A stretch of 64,000 bases of DNA from Deltaproteobacteria bacterium (GTDB lineage: Bacteria > Desulfobacterota > Binatia > DP-6): contig VBKF01000125.1 of the NCBI GenBank assembly GCA_005888095.1, forward strand, positions 1 through 64,000, in the 5' to 3' direction. Every line of letters begins with the position of its first letter. Position 1 is the first letter of the stretch. Shown one piece after another: positions 17,934 to 28,585 of this stretch. The translations under genes were made by a program, and so were the position numbers. The notes below the pieces were generated by a model, which searched no databases, was not told where the DNA came from, and was given only the letters and a program-made list of their open reading frames with translations.

Positions 17934-19667
17934 ATGGCCAGGAAGATGCCGAAGATCGCCGAGATGGCATTCGCGGTCGCCGTGCTCGCGGCGTTCCCCG
18001 CGTTCGGGGCGCCGGTGAACAGCGACCTCGCGGCCGCCCCGCTCGGCGGCGGCTGCTATCCGACGGGCATCCACCCCGCGGTTCTCGACATGCTCGTCCT
18101 CATCAACCCGGAGTGGGCCCCGATCGTGAGCGGCCAGACGGTCGACTCCACCCCTGTGCTGGTGCACGGCGTCGTCCAGGGGATGCACGGCGACACGAGC
18201 GGCGACTTCCCGTCGACTCACCTGCGTGCCGACGTGAACCACTTCGTGCTCCTCGATCCGGAGGACTCCGACCGGCTCGCGACCGGGAACGACGACGGGC
18301 TCATCCACTTCGAGTGGGAGGCGGGCGTGTATCCGGCCTGGGCGTGGGCGGGCAGCGGGGATCGCGTCGTCGGACTCGGGCGCTGGATCTTCGACTGCGG
18401 CCACCCCGGCGCGGTGCCCGGGAACTGCTCGGCGACCATGTCGCAGCAGTGCGTCATCGACAGCGACTGCCCCAGCGGGGAAACCTGCGTCGGCGCCCAC
18501 TTCAACTACAGCGCGGAGATGCACCCCCCGCAGGCGACCGCCGCCATCCGTCTCGGCCGGGGCGCTGTCCTGTTGACGCGTGCGGGGGCGCCGGCGGTGC
18601 CCGCCACCCGCGCCGACATCTACGTGAGTCCCGACGCGGGCGGCGCCGGCGACCGATGCATCGTCACGCACCGGGCGAACGCTGCGGATCTCCTCAGCGT
18701 GGAGTGCTTCCCGCTCGCGCAGCCGGTGGCGGCGCAGGGACCCGTCGTGCCGCTCAACGCACAGGACTTCCACTTCGACGTCCCGCTCCCGCCTCGCCCG
18801 AGTGGCGGCGTCCCGAAAGCCCGCCTGGTCACCTACCCCGCGCCGGGCGGTGTGGGGGCGCGCATCAAGGCGCGAGCTCGCGTCAGCGATCCGGCGCCTC
18901 ACATGGAGGTGACGGTCCGCATGAGGCGGCGGGTGAGGGGCCAGCTCCCGACGGGATTCGCGGGCACGCTCTTCGCCGGCTGGTTGAGGGACAAGAGCCC
19001 CCTCACGCACGTCCGCGTGACCATCGACACGCTCGAGGTCAACAACGCCCTCCAGCTGGTGACGCCCGTCGCGCCGAAGACGTGCGCACCCGAACACGAT
19101 CCGCCGCTGCCGTGCGACACCACCGCGGACTGTCGCCCGCCGGCATGCCCGAGCTGCGCGAACAACGAGAACTGCCTCGGCGTGGGTCCCGTGAAGGCGT
19201 GGCAGATGCAGGCGGCCGTCAACGGCGAATGGCAGGAGTTCACCGGGCTCGCCACCGTGGACACCGGCAACATGATCCCGCAGGCGCTCGTCTACGACCA
19301 GTACCTGCCGCCGACCGGGGCCGTGCACCTCGAGGTGACCGGCGTCGCGCGGGAGTGCGTCGACACGCTGTACGCGAAGTCGCTCGCGACCAACCTGGCG
19401 CAGGTCGGTTTCGTCAAGGGGCTCGCCTGCCTCGCCTCGAACGCGCACTCGGCCGGCACGATCGATCTCACCTACGGGGGACCCGATTTCGGGGGCGGAA
19501 GCGGCTCGATGGGCTATGCGACCACCAGCACGGGCGGTGAGGGTGGCCATTGCTCCATGAACACGGGGATGCTCTGCGTGATCGACGACGACTGCCCGTC
19601 GGGAGAGACGTGCGTGACGACGGGCGGTGCCATCACCCTGCATTACACGATCGAGCGCCTGCCCTAG
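17934..19667 (+). CDS. Large secreted protein with C-x5-DC-x4-C motifs
   Basis: 577 residues. GGAAGGAGC lies 6 bases before the ATG. Signal peptide about residues 1-26 (AFAVAVLAAFPAFGA). The mature protein is beta-rich, and two short cysteine units stand out: CVIDSDCPSGETC (about residue 170) and CVIDDDCPSGETC (about 550), plus CDTTADCRPPAC. The same kind of unit occurs in the proteins at 329, 27392 and 41721. These look like extracellular disulfide-bonded or calcium-binding inserts. No enzyme motif was recognised. Confidence 0.75.
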   Translation: MARKMPKIAEMAFAVAVLAAFPAFGAPVNSDLAAAPLGGGCYPTGIHPAVLDMLVLINPEWAPIVSGQTVDSTPVLVHGVVQGMHGDTSGDFPSTHLRADVNHFVLLDPEDSDRLATGNDDGLIHFEWEAGVYPAWAWAGSGDRVVGLGRWIFDCGHPGAVPGNCSATMSQQCVIDSDCPSGETCVGAHFNYSAEMHPPQATAAIRLGRGAVLLTRAGAPAVPATRADIYVSPDAGGAGDRCIVTHRANAADLLSVECFPLAQPVAAQGPVVPLNAQDFHFDVPLPPRPSGGVPKARLVTYPAPGGVGARIKARARVSDPAPHMEVTVRMRRRVRGQLPTGFAGTLFAGWLRDKSPLTHVRVTIDTLEVNNALQLVTPVAPKTCAPEHDPPLPCDTTADCRPPACPSCANNENCLGVGPVKAWQMQAAVNGEWQEFTGLATVDTGNMIPQALVYDQYLPPTGAVHLEVTGVARECVDTLYAKSLATNLAQVGFVKGLACLASNAHSAGTIDLTYGGPDFGGGSGSMGYATTSTGGEGGHCSMNTGMLCVIDDDCPSGETCVTTGGAITLHYTIERLP

Positions 19668-19674
19668 CCGCGCC

Positions 19675-20754
19675 GTGCCCGCGTCGCCGACGCCGCCCGC
19701 CGCCGACGTCATGCCGTTTCGCGCGGGCGAAGAGCTCGAGGCGGGGACGCTCGGTCCCTACCTGGCCGGGAAGCTCCCGGACGCCGAGGGACTGCCCGAG
19801 ATCTGGCAGTTCGGCGGCGGGAACGCCAACCTGACCTACCTGCTCCGCTACGCCTCGGGCGTCGAGTACGTGCTCCGTCGCCCGCCGCACGGGCCGGTCG
19901 CGCCGACGTCGCACGACATGGCGCGCGAGCACCGGGTCCTCTCCGTCCTCTACCGGGTGTTCCCGCCCGCACCGCGCGCCTATCTCTACTGCGACGACCC
20001 CTCGGTCATCGGCGCGCCCTTCTTCGTCATGGAGCGGCGCCGGGGCGTCGTCGTGCGCGGCGTCGTCCCGCCCGAGTTCGGCGGCGGCCGCGACCCGGCC
20101 GCCAACCGCAAGCTCTCCGAGGTGCTGATCGACACGCTCGTCGACTTCCACGCCGTCGACCCCGGGTGGGTGGGGCTCGAGAGCCTCGGCAAGCCCGAGG
20201 GTTTCCTCGCGCGCCAGGTGCGGGGCTGGACCGAGCGCTGGGAGCGGGCGCGGACGCATGACGTCCCGGCAGCGACGGAGCTCGCCCGCTGGCTCGCCGA
20301 CCGCCTCCCGCCCTCCCCGCCGCCCACGCTCCTCCACAACGACTGGCGGCTCGACAACATGGCCGTCGCCTTCGACGACCCCGGCCGCTGCGTCGCGGTC
20401 TACGACTGGGATATGTGCACGCGTGGCGACCCGCTCGCCGACCTCGGCACGCTGCTCTCGCAGTGGATCGAGGCGGGCGAGGACCAGCCGCCCGTCTCGC
20501 CCATGCCGTCGCGCGAGCCGGGGTTCATGACGCGCGCCGAGGCCGCTCGCCGCTACGCCGAGCGCAGCGGGCGCGACGTCAGCCGGCTCCCCTGGTACTA
20601 CGTCTTCGGGATGTTCAAGATCGCGGTCATCGTGCAGCAGATCTACGTCCGCTACCACCGCGGCCAGACGCAGGACGCGCGCTTCGCGCCGATGGGCGAG
20701 ATCGCCGAGCGGTTGATCGTCCTCGCCAGCCGGCACGCGGCGGCACTCGGCTGA
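19675..20754 (+). CDS. Aminoglycoside-phosphotransferase-fold kinase (acyl-CoA dehydrogenase partner)
   Basis: 359 residues from the GTG (an ATG at 19711, MPFRAGEE, is the alternative). Kinase-like APH fold: GGNANLTYLLR in the N-lobe, VLRRPP, catalytic loop LLHNDWRLDNMAV (HxDxxxxN) and metal loop VYDWDMCTRGDP. In many bacteria this subfamily sits directly beside an acyl-CoA dehydrogenase, as here, and resembles the kinase half of ACAD10/ACAD11. Those proteins phosphorylate 4-hydroxyacyl-CoAs so that the dehydrogenase half can finish removing the hydroxyl. That activity is plausible here. Confidence 0.85.
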   Translation: MPASPTPPAADVMPFRAGEELEAGTLGPYLAGKLPDAEGLPEIWQFGGGNANLTYLLRYASGVEYVLRRPPHGPVAPTSHDMAREHRVLSVLYRVFPPAPRAYLYCDDPSVIGAPFFVMERRRGVVVRGVVPPEFGGGRDPAANRKLSEVLIDTLVDFHAVDPGWVGLESLGKPEGFLARQVRGWTERWERARTHDVPAATELARWLADRLPPSPPPTLLHNDWRLDNMAVAFDDPGRCVAVYDWDMCTRGDPLADLGTLLSQWIEAGEDQPPVSPMPSREPGFMTRAEAARRYAERSGRDVSRLPWYYVFGMFKIAVIVQQIYVRYHRGQTQDARFAPMGEIAERLIVLASRHAAALG

Positions 20755-20774
20755 ATCCGGGGAGGAGGCACCCG

Positions 20775-21989
20775 ATGGCGATCGACTTCACGCTCCCGCC
20801 CGACGTCGTGCGGGTGCGCGAGCGAGTGCGGGACTTCATGCGGAACGAGGTCGCGCCGGCCGAGGCACGCTTCGCGAGCGAGGGCGGCTGGCGGAAGGGG
20901 CTCGCCACGCTCCGCGAGCAGGCGCGGGCCGCAGGGCTCTGGGCGCCGCACATGCCGCCCGACTACGGCGGCATGGGGCTCGGCCCGCTCGCCATGGCGT
21001 TCGTCTCCGCCGAGTGCGGGCGGACGACGATGGGGGCGTACGTCCTCAACTGCCACGCGCCCGACGAGGGCAACATGCACACGCTCCTCCACCACGGCAC
21101 CGAGGAGCAGAAGGCCCGCTACCTCCGCCCGCTCGTCGACGGCCGGGTGCGCTCCTGCTTCGCGATGACCGAGCCCGAGGTCGCGGGCTCCGACCCGACC
21201 GGCATCCGCACGCGTGCCGTCCAGGACGGCGGCCACTGGGTCCTCGACGGCCACAAGTGGTTCATCTCGGGGGCGCGCGGCGCCGCCTTCGCGATCGTCA
21301 TCGCCAAGACGGACCCCGAGGCCCAGCCGCCGCAGGCGCGGAACACGGCGTTCCTGGTCGACACCGAGGCGCCCGGCTTCACGATCGTGCGCGATGTCGA
21401 GACCATGGCGGGGCACGGCAACCACTGCGAGATCCGGCTCGAGGGCGTGCGTGTGCCCGACACGGCCATCCTCGGCGGCCGGGGCCAGGGGCACCGGCTC
21501 GGGCAGGCGCGCCTTGGCCCCGCGCGCCTCGCACACTGCATGCGCTGGATCGGCAGCGCGGAGACGGCGCTCGAGCTGCTCGTCGGCCGCGCCGTCACGC
21601 GCCAGCTGCACGGCGGCGTCCTCGCCGACAAGCAGCTCATCCAGGCGATGATGGCGGAGTCGGCGATGGAGCTCTATGCCGCCAAGCTCATGGTGCTCCA
21701 CGCCGCGTACCTGATCGAGAAGGGGCTGCCCTTCCGCCAGGAGGTGTCGATCGCGAAGCACCACGTGGCGAACATACTCTGGCGCATCACCGACCGCGCC
21801 GTGCAGGTGCACGGTGCCCTCGGCTACTCCACCGACGCGCCGCTCGAGCGCATGCTGCGCCACGCGCGCTCGGCGCGCCTCGTCGACGGCGCCGACGAGG
21901 TGCACCTCTCGCAGATCGCGGCACTCGTCATCGAGGCATTCCGCGCGGACGGGAGCACGCGGCGCGCGACGGGCTTCGACCTGCTGTAG
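20775..21989 (+). CDS. Acyl-CoA dehydrogenase (ACAD10/11-like)
   Basis: 404 residues, start ATG preceded by GGAGGAGG. Flavin-dependent dehydrogenase: MPPDYGGMGLGP, AMTEPEVAGSDPTGI (FAD/substrate loop), GHKWFISGARGA, RWIGSAETALELL, VQVHGALGYSTDAPLERMLRHAR. It lies 20 bases after the APH-fold kinase gene. The pair resembles the two halves of mitochondrial ACAD11, suggesting breakdown of hydroxylated fatty acids (known for ACAD11, inferred here). Confidence 0.9.
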   Translation: MAIDFTLPPDVVRVRERVRDFMRNEVAPAEARFASEGGWRKGLATLREQARAAGLWAPHMPPDYGGMGLGPLAMAFVSAECGRTTMGAYVLNCHAPDEGNMHTLLHHGTEEQKARYLRPLVDGRVRSCFAMTEPEVAGSDPTGIRTRAVQDGGHWVLDGHKWFISGARGAAFAIVIAKTDPEAQPPQARNTAFLVDTEAPGFTIVRDVETMAGHGNHCEIRLEGVRVPDTAILGGRGQGHRLGQARLGPARLAHCMRWIGSAETALELLVGRAVTRQLHGGVLADKQLIQAMMAESAMELYAAKLMVLHAAYLIEKGLPFRQEVSIAKHHVANILWRITDRAVQVHGALGYSTDAPLERMLRHARSARLVDGADEVHLSQIAALVIEAFRADGSTRRATGFDLL

Positions 21990-22044
21990 CGGCCGGCACG
22001 AGGGGCCGCTCCCCGTGCCGGCCGCGACCCCGCCCGGGAGCGTC

Positions 22045-22323
22045 TCAGCCGCGCGCCGCGAGCTGCCGGAGCGCGATCAGCACGGCGGCCTCGCGCGTCA
22101 TCTCCTGCGCGCGGCCGTCCCCGTTCACCACGCGCACGCGCAGCCCGGGCACGTCCTCGACGCGGCTGCCCGTGTGCTCGAGGAACTCGCGGGCGAGCCG
22201 GACGTCGCACGCCGACACACGGACCCGGCCGGCCTCGAGCCACCGCTCCACCATGCGCCACGCGGCCAGCTCGAAGCGCGTCTCCACCGGACGTGCACGC
22301 TCATCCAGGACGTTCTGTTCCAA
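22045..22323 (-). CDS. Small hypothetical protein with TTG start
   Basis: 92 residues. AGAGGAGG lies 8 bases upstream of a TTG codon at 22323, which is the only well-placed start, so the protein begins LEQNVLDERARPVETRFELA. Helical, charged, ends in VLIALRQLAARG. Unknown family. Its upstream region (22434-22493) holds three palindromic repeats. Confidence 0.55.
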   Translation of the reverse strand: MEQNVLDERARPVETRFELAAWRMVERWLEAGRVRVSACDVRLAREFLEHTGSRVEDVPGLRVRVVNGDGRAQEMTREAAVLIALRQLAARG

Positions 22324-22433
22324 AGCTCTCGCCTCCTCTGCAGGCGGCAGGGTCCGCCCGCTCCAATCTGCGCGACGGCGAGAGTAGCAAGGATGCTGCC
22401 GTCGGTTGGCCCCGGCAATTCGCGGGTCCGCGC

Positions 22434-22493
22434 GGCACGGCTGTGTCATCCGTGGCACGGTTGTGCCACGGCGTGCGCGGCACGGCTGTGCCA
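22434..22493. repeat. Three palindromic repeats GGCACGGYTGTGYCA
   Basis: Copies at 22434-22448, 22454-22468 and 22479-22493, differing in 2 bases at most. The middle one extends to a perfect 8-bp palindrome (CGTGGCAC/GTGCCACG, loop GGTT, 22451-22470). Start-to-start distances are 20 and 25 bases. They lie between the stop of the diiron gene and the start of the small gene at 22323, both leftward, so operator sites or a structured 3' end are possible. Confidence 0.8.
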
Positions 22494-22504
22494 GGCTGGC
22501 GGCG

Positions 22505-23554
22505 TCAGGAGGACGCGCGCCGGGCGTCGAACTCCTGGGCCACGCGCTCGTCCTGCCGGCTCAGCTCCTCGCTGTCGACCTCGGCATAGCCGATGATACC
22601 CATGTTGGCGTACGCGCGCCGGATCTTCGGGCCCCAGAGGCCGATGTCCTTGATCGTCGGCACGATGCGGCTGAAGAGCGTCGAGCGGAACTGGCGCATC
22701 ATCTCCGATCGCTCGACGTAGGCGACGCACTCCTCGACCGGGAGGCCGAGGGTCTCCCAGACCTCCTCGGAGAGGAAGCGGTCCCGCATGAGATAGCAGG
22801 CCTCCACCGCGAACTCTTCGCGCTCGTCGCGCTCGGCCTGCGTGAGCTGCGGGTAGTAGTCGCGGAGCGCCAGCCGTCCGAAGGCGACGTGGCGCGCCTC
22901 GTCCTGCATGACGTAGGCGTTCACCGCGGCCGCGAGCCGGTTCTTCGCCTGGTCGCGGATGGTGGCGAACGCGGCCAGCGCCAGCCCCTCGATCAGCACC
23001 TGCATGCCGAGGTAGGTCATGTCCCAGCGCGCGTCCGAGAGCACGTCGTGCAGCAACCGCTGCAGCGTCGGCGTGATCGGGTAGGCGAGCTCGAACTTCT
23101 CGTGCAGCAGCCGCGAGTAGGTCTCGACGTGGCGCGCCTCGTCCATCACCTGCGTCGCCGCGTAGAACTTGGCGTCGACGCTCGGCACCTGCTGGACGAT
23201 CTTCGCCGTGCAGATGAGCGCACCCTGCTCGCCGTGCAGGAACTGCGAGAGCTGCCAGGCCTGCGCGTGACGGCGGACGTTGGCCTTCTCCCTCGAGGTC
23301 AGCCGGTTCCAGATCTCCGAGCCGAAGATGGAGACCGACTCGTCGGGCAACTCCTGCGGGTTCTCGGGGTCGAGGTCCTGCGACCAGTCGATGCGCGTGT
23401 TCGTGTTCCACTGGAGGTTCTTCGCCTTCTCGTAGAGCCGCACGAGTGCGTCGCGGGCGTCCTCGTACTCCCAGCGGAAGACGGTGTCGAACTGGCCGGG
23501 AATCGGCCATTCGAGCTGCTCGACGGCGATGGCGTAGCGGCCTTCCGTGCTCAT
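22505..23554 (-). CDS. Ferritin-like/R2-like diiron oxygenase
   Basis: 349 residues. Two DEARH motifs: VMDEARHVETY (near residue 142) and MQDEARHVAFG (near 220), plus the Glu in FLHGEQGA (about 108) that would complete the iron-binding acids. It resembles R2-type ribonucleotide reductase relatives and AurF-like N-oxygenases, which use O2 to oxidise small molecules or fatty acids. Unlike the diiron protein at 15745, this one has the longer R2-like layout. It lies alone, 53 bases from the lipase-maturation-factor gene. Function unknown. Confidence 0.8.
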   Translation of the reverse strand: MSTEGRYAIAVEQLEWPIPGQFDTVFRWEYEDARDALVRLYEKAKNLQWNTNTRIDWSQDLDPENPQELPDESVSIFGSEIWNRLTSREKANVRRHAQAWQLSQFLHGEQGALICTAKIVQQVPSVDAKFYAATQVMDEARHVETYSRLLHEKFELAYPITPTLQRLLHDVLSDARWDMTYLGMQVLIEGLALAAFATIRDQAKNRLAAAVNAYVMQDEARHVAFGRLALRDYYPQLTQAERDEREEFAVEACYLMRDRFLSEEVWETLGLPVEECVAYVERSEMMRQFRSTLFSRIVPTIKDIGLWGPKIRRAYANMGIIGYAEVDSEELSRQDERVAQEFDARRASS

Positions 23555-23607
23555 CGGGGCCTCCCTCTCGGCGACCGCATGCTAGTAGGCGCGTCCCATC
23601 GCCGGTG

Positions 23608-25053
23608 TCAACGGAGATCCGTGGCCCGGAGGGGCCGCGAGTAGCCGAGCAGCTCGCGGCTCCACCAGGCGCCGGTCGCGCGGCGCGTCGCGACGTCGGT
23701 GAAGCGGTAGCGGTAGAAGGCGACGCGCAGGAGCCCGGGCGGCGTCTCCGGGAAGGGGTCGCGTACGAAGAGCGGCGCGACCACCGCGGGCGCGGTCAGC
23801 AGCCGCTCGAGGAGGCGGTGGAAGTAGAGGGCGCGCGGCGGCCCGCCGAGGAGCAGGAACCACAGCTGGAAGTCGACGCGCGGCTGGTGCGGCGCCGCGA
23901 ACGGCGGCGGCCGCATGGGGTCGCCCGGCTTGAAGCGGAACTCGTAGGGCTCCCAGGTCTCGCCGTCCGCGCTCCCCTCGATGACGACCTCCTTCCGGAC
24001 CAGCGTCATGTGCGCGAAGAGGTGGTACGCGTTGAGCGTCCGGACGGTGTCGATCGCGCGATGCGCCGGGCCGACCGCGCGCACCCCGAGGAAGGGCAGG
24101 AAGGGGATCACCGAGAGCGGCACGAGGATCGCGGCGACGGCGGCCAGGAGGACCGTCCGGACCCGGCTCGGGACGCGCGGCGGCGACGGCCGGAGCGGGC
24201 GGCCGAGGCGTGCGGCGAGACAGTCGAGGTCGCGGTCGTCGAGGATGAAGAGCGCCAGCGCCACGCTGAGGTAGTTGAAGAAGCCGTAGTTGGCGGTGAG
24301 CAGGATGGTCGCCTGCATCGCGGCCATGGCGACGAACACGACGCGGCGCACGCGGCGCGGACCCCAGACGAGCGGCGTGAGGACGAGCTCGACGAGCAGG
24401 GTGTAGGCGGCCGACAGGCGCTGCGCCCATGCCGGGAGCTGGTGGGCGTACCAGCCCACCCACGTCGGCAGCGGTGCCGTCTCGTAGTAGGTCTCCATCG
24501 CGCTCAGGTCGCGCCAGGTGGGATCGCCGGTCAGGAGCTTGGCGGCGCCCGACTCGAAGTTCATGCGGAAGACGAGCCAGAGCATGAGGAACACCCCGAT
24601 CGGGTGCGGCGGCGGCGCTCGCCTCGGTCTCAGCCCGCCCGGCGTGACGAAGAGCGTGAAGAAGGCGGCCTCGAGCAGCAGGTTGTCCCACTGGAAGGAG
24701 AGGAAGTCCTGGCCGACGCTCACGAACGAGAGATAGAGCGCCCACAGTGCCAGGAGGCACCAGCGCGGCGCGACGTTCAGGATGAGGCCGAAGCTCAGGA
24801 CCGCCCCGGCGATCCCGAGCCCGACGAGCGCGCGATCGCTCGCGTCGAGCCAGAAGAGCGTCGGGACGGCGAGGATCCCGTGGGCCCGGACGGCGTCGAG
24901 GTACGCGGCGGCCGGCAGCAGGCCGTCGCGCCCGAAGAGCAGTCGGACCTGGACGAGCAGCGAGAGGAAGGCGGCGAGGAAGATGACGCCGAGCAGGCGG
25001 AGGAAGACATCGCGCACGCGCCCGCGGCCGGGCGGCGGCTCGGGCGCCGCCAT
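23608..25053 (-). CDS. Lipase maturation factor (LMF1)-family membrane protein
   Basis: 481 residues, about eight membrane spans in the first 330 residues. The LMF1-type core is visible: FLSFQWDNLLLEAAFF, FRMNFESGAAKL, GDPTWRDLSAMETYYETAPLP and TANYGFFNYL. The C-terminal soluble part (WEPYEFRFKPGDP, PRVDFQLWF) matches the family's second half. In animals LMF1 helps lipases fold in the ER; bacterial roles are not established. The start codon lies 3 bases beyond the stop of the P-type ATPase gene, so the two are in one operon. Confidence 0.85.
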   Translation of the reverse strand: MAAPEPPPGRGRVRDVFLRLLGVIFLAAFLSLLVQVRLLFGRDGLLPAAAYLDAVRAHGILAVPTLFWLDASDRALVGLGIAGAVLSFGLILNVAPRWCLLALWALYLSFVSVGQDFLSFQWDNLLLEAAFFTLFVTPGGLRPRRAPPPHPIGVFLMLWLVFRMNFESGAAKLLTGDPTWRDLSAMETYYETAPLPTWVGWYAHQLPAWAQRLSAAYTLLVELVLTPLVWGPRRVRRVVFVAMAAMQATILLTANYGFFNYLSVALALFILDDRDLDCLAARLGRPLRPSPPRVPSRVRTVLLAAVAAILVPLSVIPFLPFLGVRAVGPAHRAIDTVRTLNAYHLFAHMTLVRKEVVIEGSADGETWEPYEFRFKPGDPMRPPPFAAPHQPRVDFQLWFLLLGGPPRALYFHRLLERLLTAPAVVAPLFVRDPFPETPPGLLRVAFYRYRFTDVATRRATGAWWSRELLGYSRPLRATDLR

Positions 25054-25056
25054 CGC

Positions 25057-27183
<2,127 letters not shown>

Positions 27184-27391
27184 GCCGCACGACGGCTCGC
27201 GCTCGTTTCCGGGCGCTGCTGCAAGGCGCACGGGGCGATTATGGGCGTACTCTTGGCCGAGTGCCATGCAGAGCTGCAAGCCGTCGCACGGCGGCGAGCC
27301 GATGCTGCCGCGGCCTGCGCCCTCCCCGTGGCATGGAGTCTGCTGGGGACGAGCGCACAGCGCGGCCGGGCGCCACATGGAGGGAAGAACG

Positions 27392-28126
27392 GTGAGGATG
27401 AGAAACCTATCGAGCCTGATTGCCTTCGTCGCGCTGCTCGCCGCGGGTCCTTTGCCCGCACGAGCGTGCACCACGGACGCCGAGTGCGACGACGGCAACG
27501 TCTGCGACGGCGCCGAGTACTGCCAGGCGGGCGTCTGCTACAGCCGCACGCCGCTGGTCTGCGACGACGGCGATCCGTGCACCGTCAACACGTGCGACCC
27601 GAACCTCGGCTGCCAGTTCCAGCCGTCGGCGGGGTGCATGATCGGCGGCCAGAAGTTCAAGCTCGGCAGCCACAGCGACCTGCGCGTGGTCCTGCAGACG
27701 GCCGGCGGGTACGGGGGCGGAGCTTTCCCGCCGGCGAATGGTCCCGACGACCCGGTGCTCCACGGGGCGAGCGTACGCATCTACACCACCAACGGCGACA
27801 TGTTCGACAACACGTACGGCTTGCCGAGCTCGAACTGGGCCTATGTCGGCGCGCTCGATGGCAACTACGGGTACGTCTACAAGGACCTCAACGGATTGCT
27901 CGGCCCGATCCGCCTCGCCGTCATTCGCAACGGCAAGCCGTCGAAGGTGCAGGGACTGGGGCCGGCGCTCAACTTCTCCCTCCGCGCGGATCCGCAACCG
28001 GTCCACGTCGTCCTGCGTTTCGGCACCCTCAACGACTGCCTGTCCTTCGGCGGTACCAAGTTCAAGTTCGTTCCCGACGCGGCCTTCCGCGCCCTGCACG
28101 CACCGCCCCCGGCGACCTGCCCCTGA
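27392..28126 (+). CDS. Secreted cysteine-motif protein
   Basis: 244 residues from GTG 27392 (GGAGGG is 7 bases upstream; ATG 27398 is the alternative). Signal peptide ends near PLPARAC. Next come two C-x-D-x-C type units ([31 protein letters not shown]), as in the EGF-like or MYXO-type inserts of other secreted proteins here. The rest ([38 protein letters not shown]) is beta-rich and unrecognised. Confidence 0.7.
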   Translation: MRMRNLSSLIAFVALLAAGPLPARACTTDAECDDGNVCDGAEYCQAGVCYSRTPLVCDDGDPCTVNTCDPNLGCQFQPSAGCMIGGQKFKLGSHSDLRVVLQTAGGYGGGAFPPANGPDDPVLHGASVRIYTTNGDMFDNTYGLPSSNWAYVGALDGNYGYVYKDLNGLLGPIRLAVIRNGKPSKVQGLGPALNFSLRADPQPVHVVLRFGTLNDCLSFGGTKFKFVPDAAFRALHAPPPATCP

Positions 28127-28196
28127 CGGGGCCCGGGCGCCCGTTCCTTGACCGCCGCGCGAAAGCTAGCTACGGCGGTCTCGCGGAGGACGCCCC

Positions 28197-28583
28197 ATGG
28201 CACGATCCCTCACCAGCGCCGCTCTCCTGCTCCTGCTGCTCGTCGCCCCGCCCGCCGACGCGCAGACCGCCGGGCGAAAGTTCCTGCGCGGTCTCGCCGG
28301 CATGACCACGGCCTTCCTCGAGGTGCCGGGCAACATGGTCGCCGAGACGCGGACGCGCGGTGCGGGGGTGGGCATCCCGTTCGGCTTCGCCAAGGGCCTC
28401 GGGATGATCATCCCGCGGGTGTTCGTCGGGGTCTGGGACTTCTTGAGCGCTCCATTTCCTGCGCCCGCCGGCTTCAAGCCCATTCTCGAGCCCGAGTTCC
28501 CCTGGGGGTACTTCGAGGGCGAGGCGTCGAGCCCACCGCCACCGCCGCCACCTCCGCCGCGGAAGCGCACCCGGACTCATTGA
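28197..28583 (+). CDS. Exosortase-system-associated protein, TIGR04073 type
   Basis: 128 residues, GGAGG 6 bases upstream of the ATG. Signal peptide LLLLLLVAPPADAQ. The mature part matches the TIGR04073 pattern: RKFLRGLAGMTTAFLEVPGN, repeated glycines (GAGVGIPFGFAKGLGMIIPR), then FPAPAGFKPILEPEFPWGYF. It ends in a polyproline run and a basic tail. The family is known from genomes with an exosortase sorting system. No exosortase or PEP-CTERM protein is in the window. The stop is 2 bases before the GTG of the cyclase-family gene. Confidence 0.78.
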   Translation: MARSLTSAALLLLLLVAPPADAQTAGRKFLRGLAGMTTAFLEVPGNMVAETRTRGAGVGIPFGFAKGLGMIIPRVFVGVWDFLSAPFPAPAGFKPILEPEFPWGYFEGEASSPPPPPPPPPRKRTRTH

Positions 28584-28585
28584 CC

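Noticed and set aside
17869-17934. A T-run followed by TTGACG and, 17 bases on, TTAGGC upstream of the secreted protein gene at 17934. A similar T-run with TTGCAT stands before the lipase at 53286.
   Set aside because: The -10 boxes are poor, and the other secreted genes at 27392, 41721 and 56636 do not share the pattern, so I do not call a promoter class.
22451-22470. TGGCAC-like sigma54 promoter in the middle palindrome.
   Set aside because: The GG and GC elements are 11 bases apart instead of the required 12, and the palindrome explains the sequence better.
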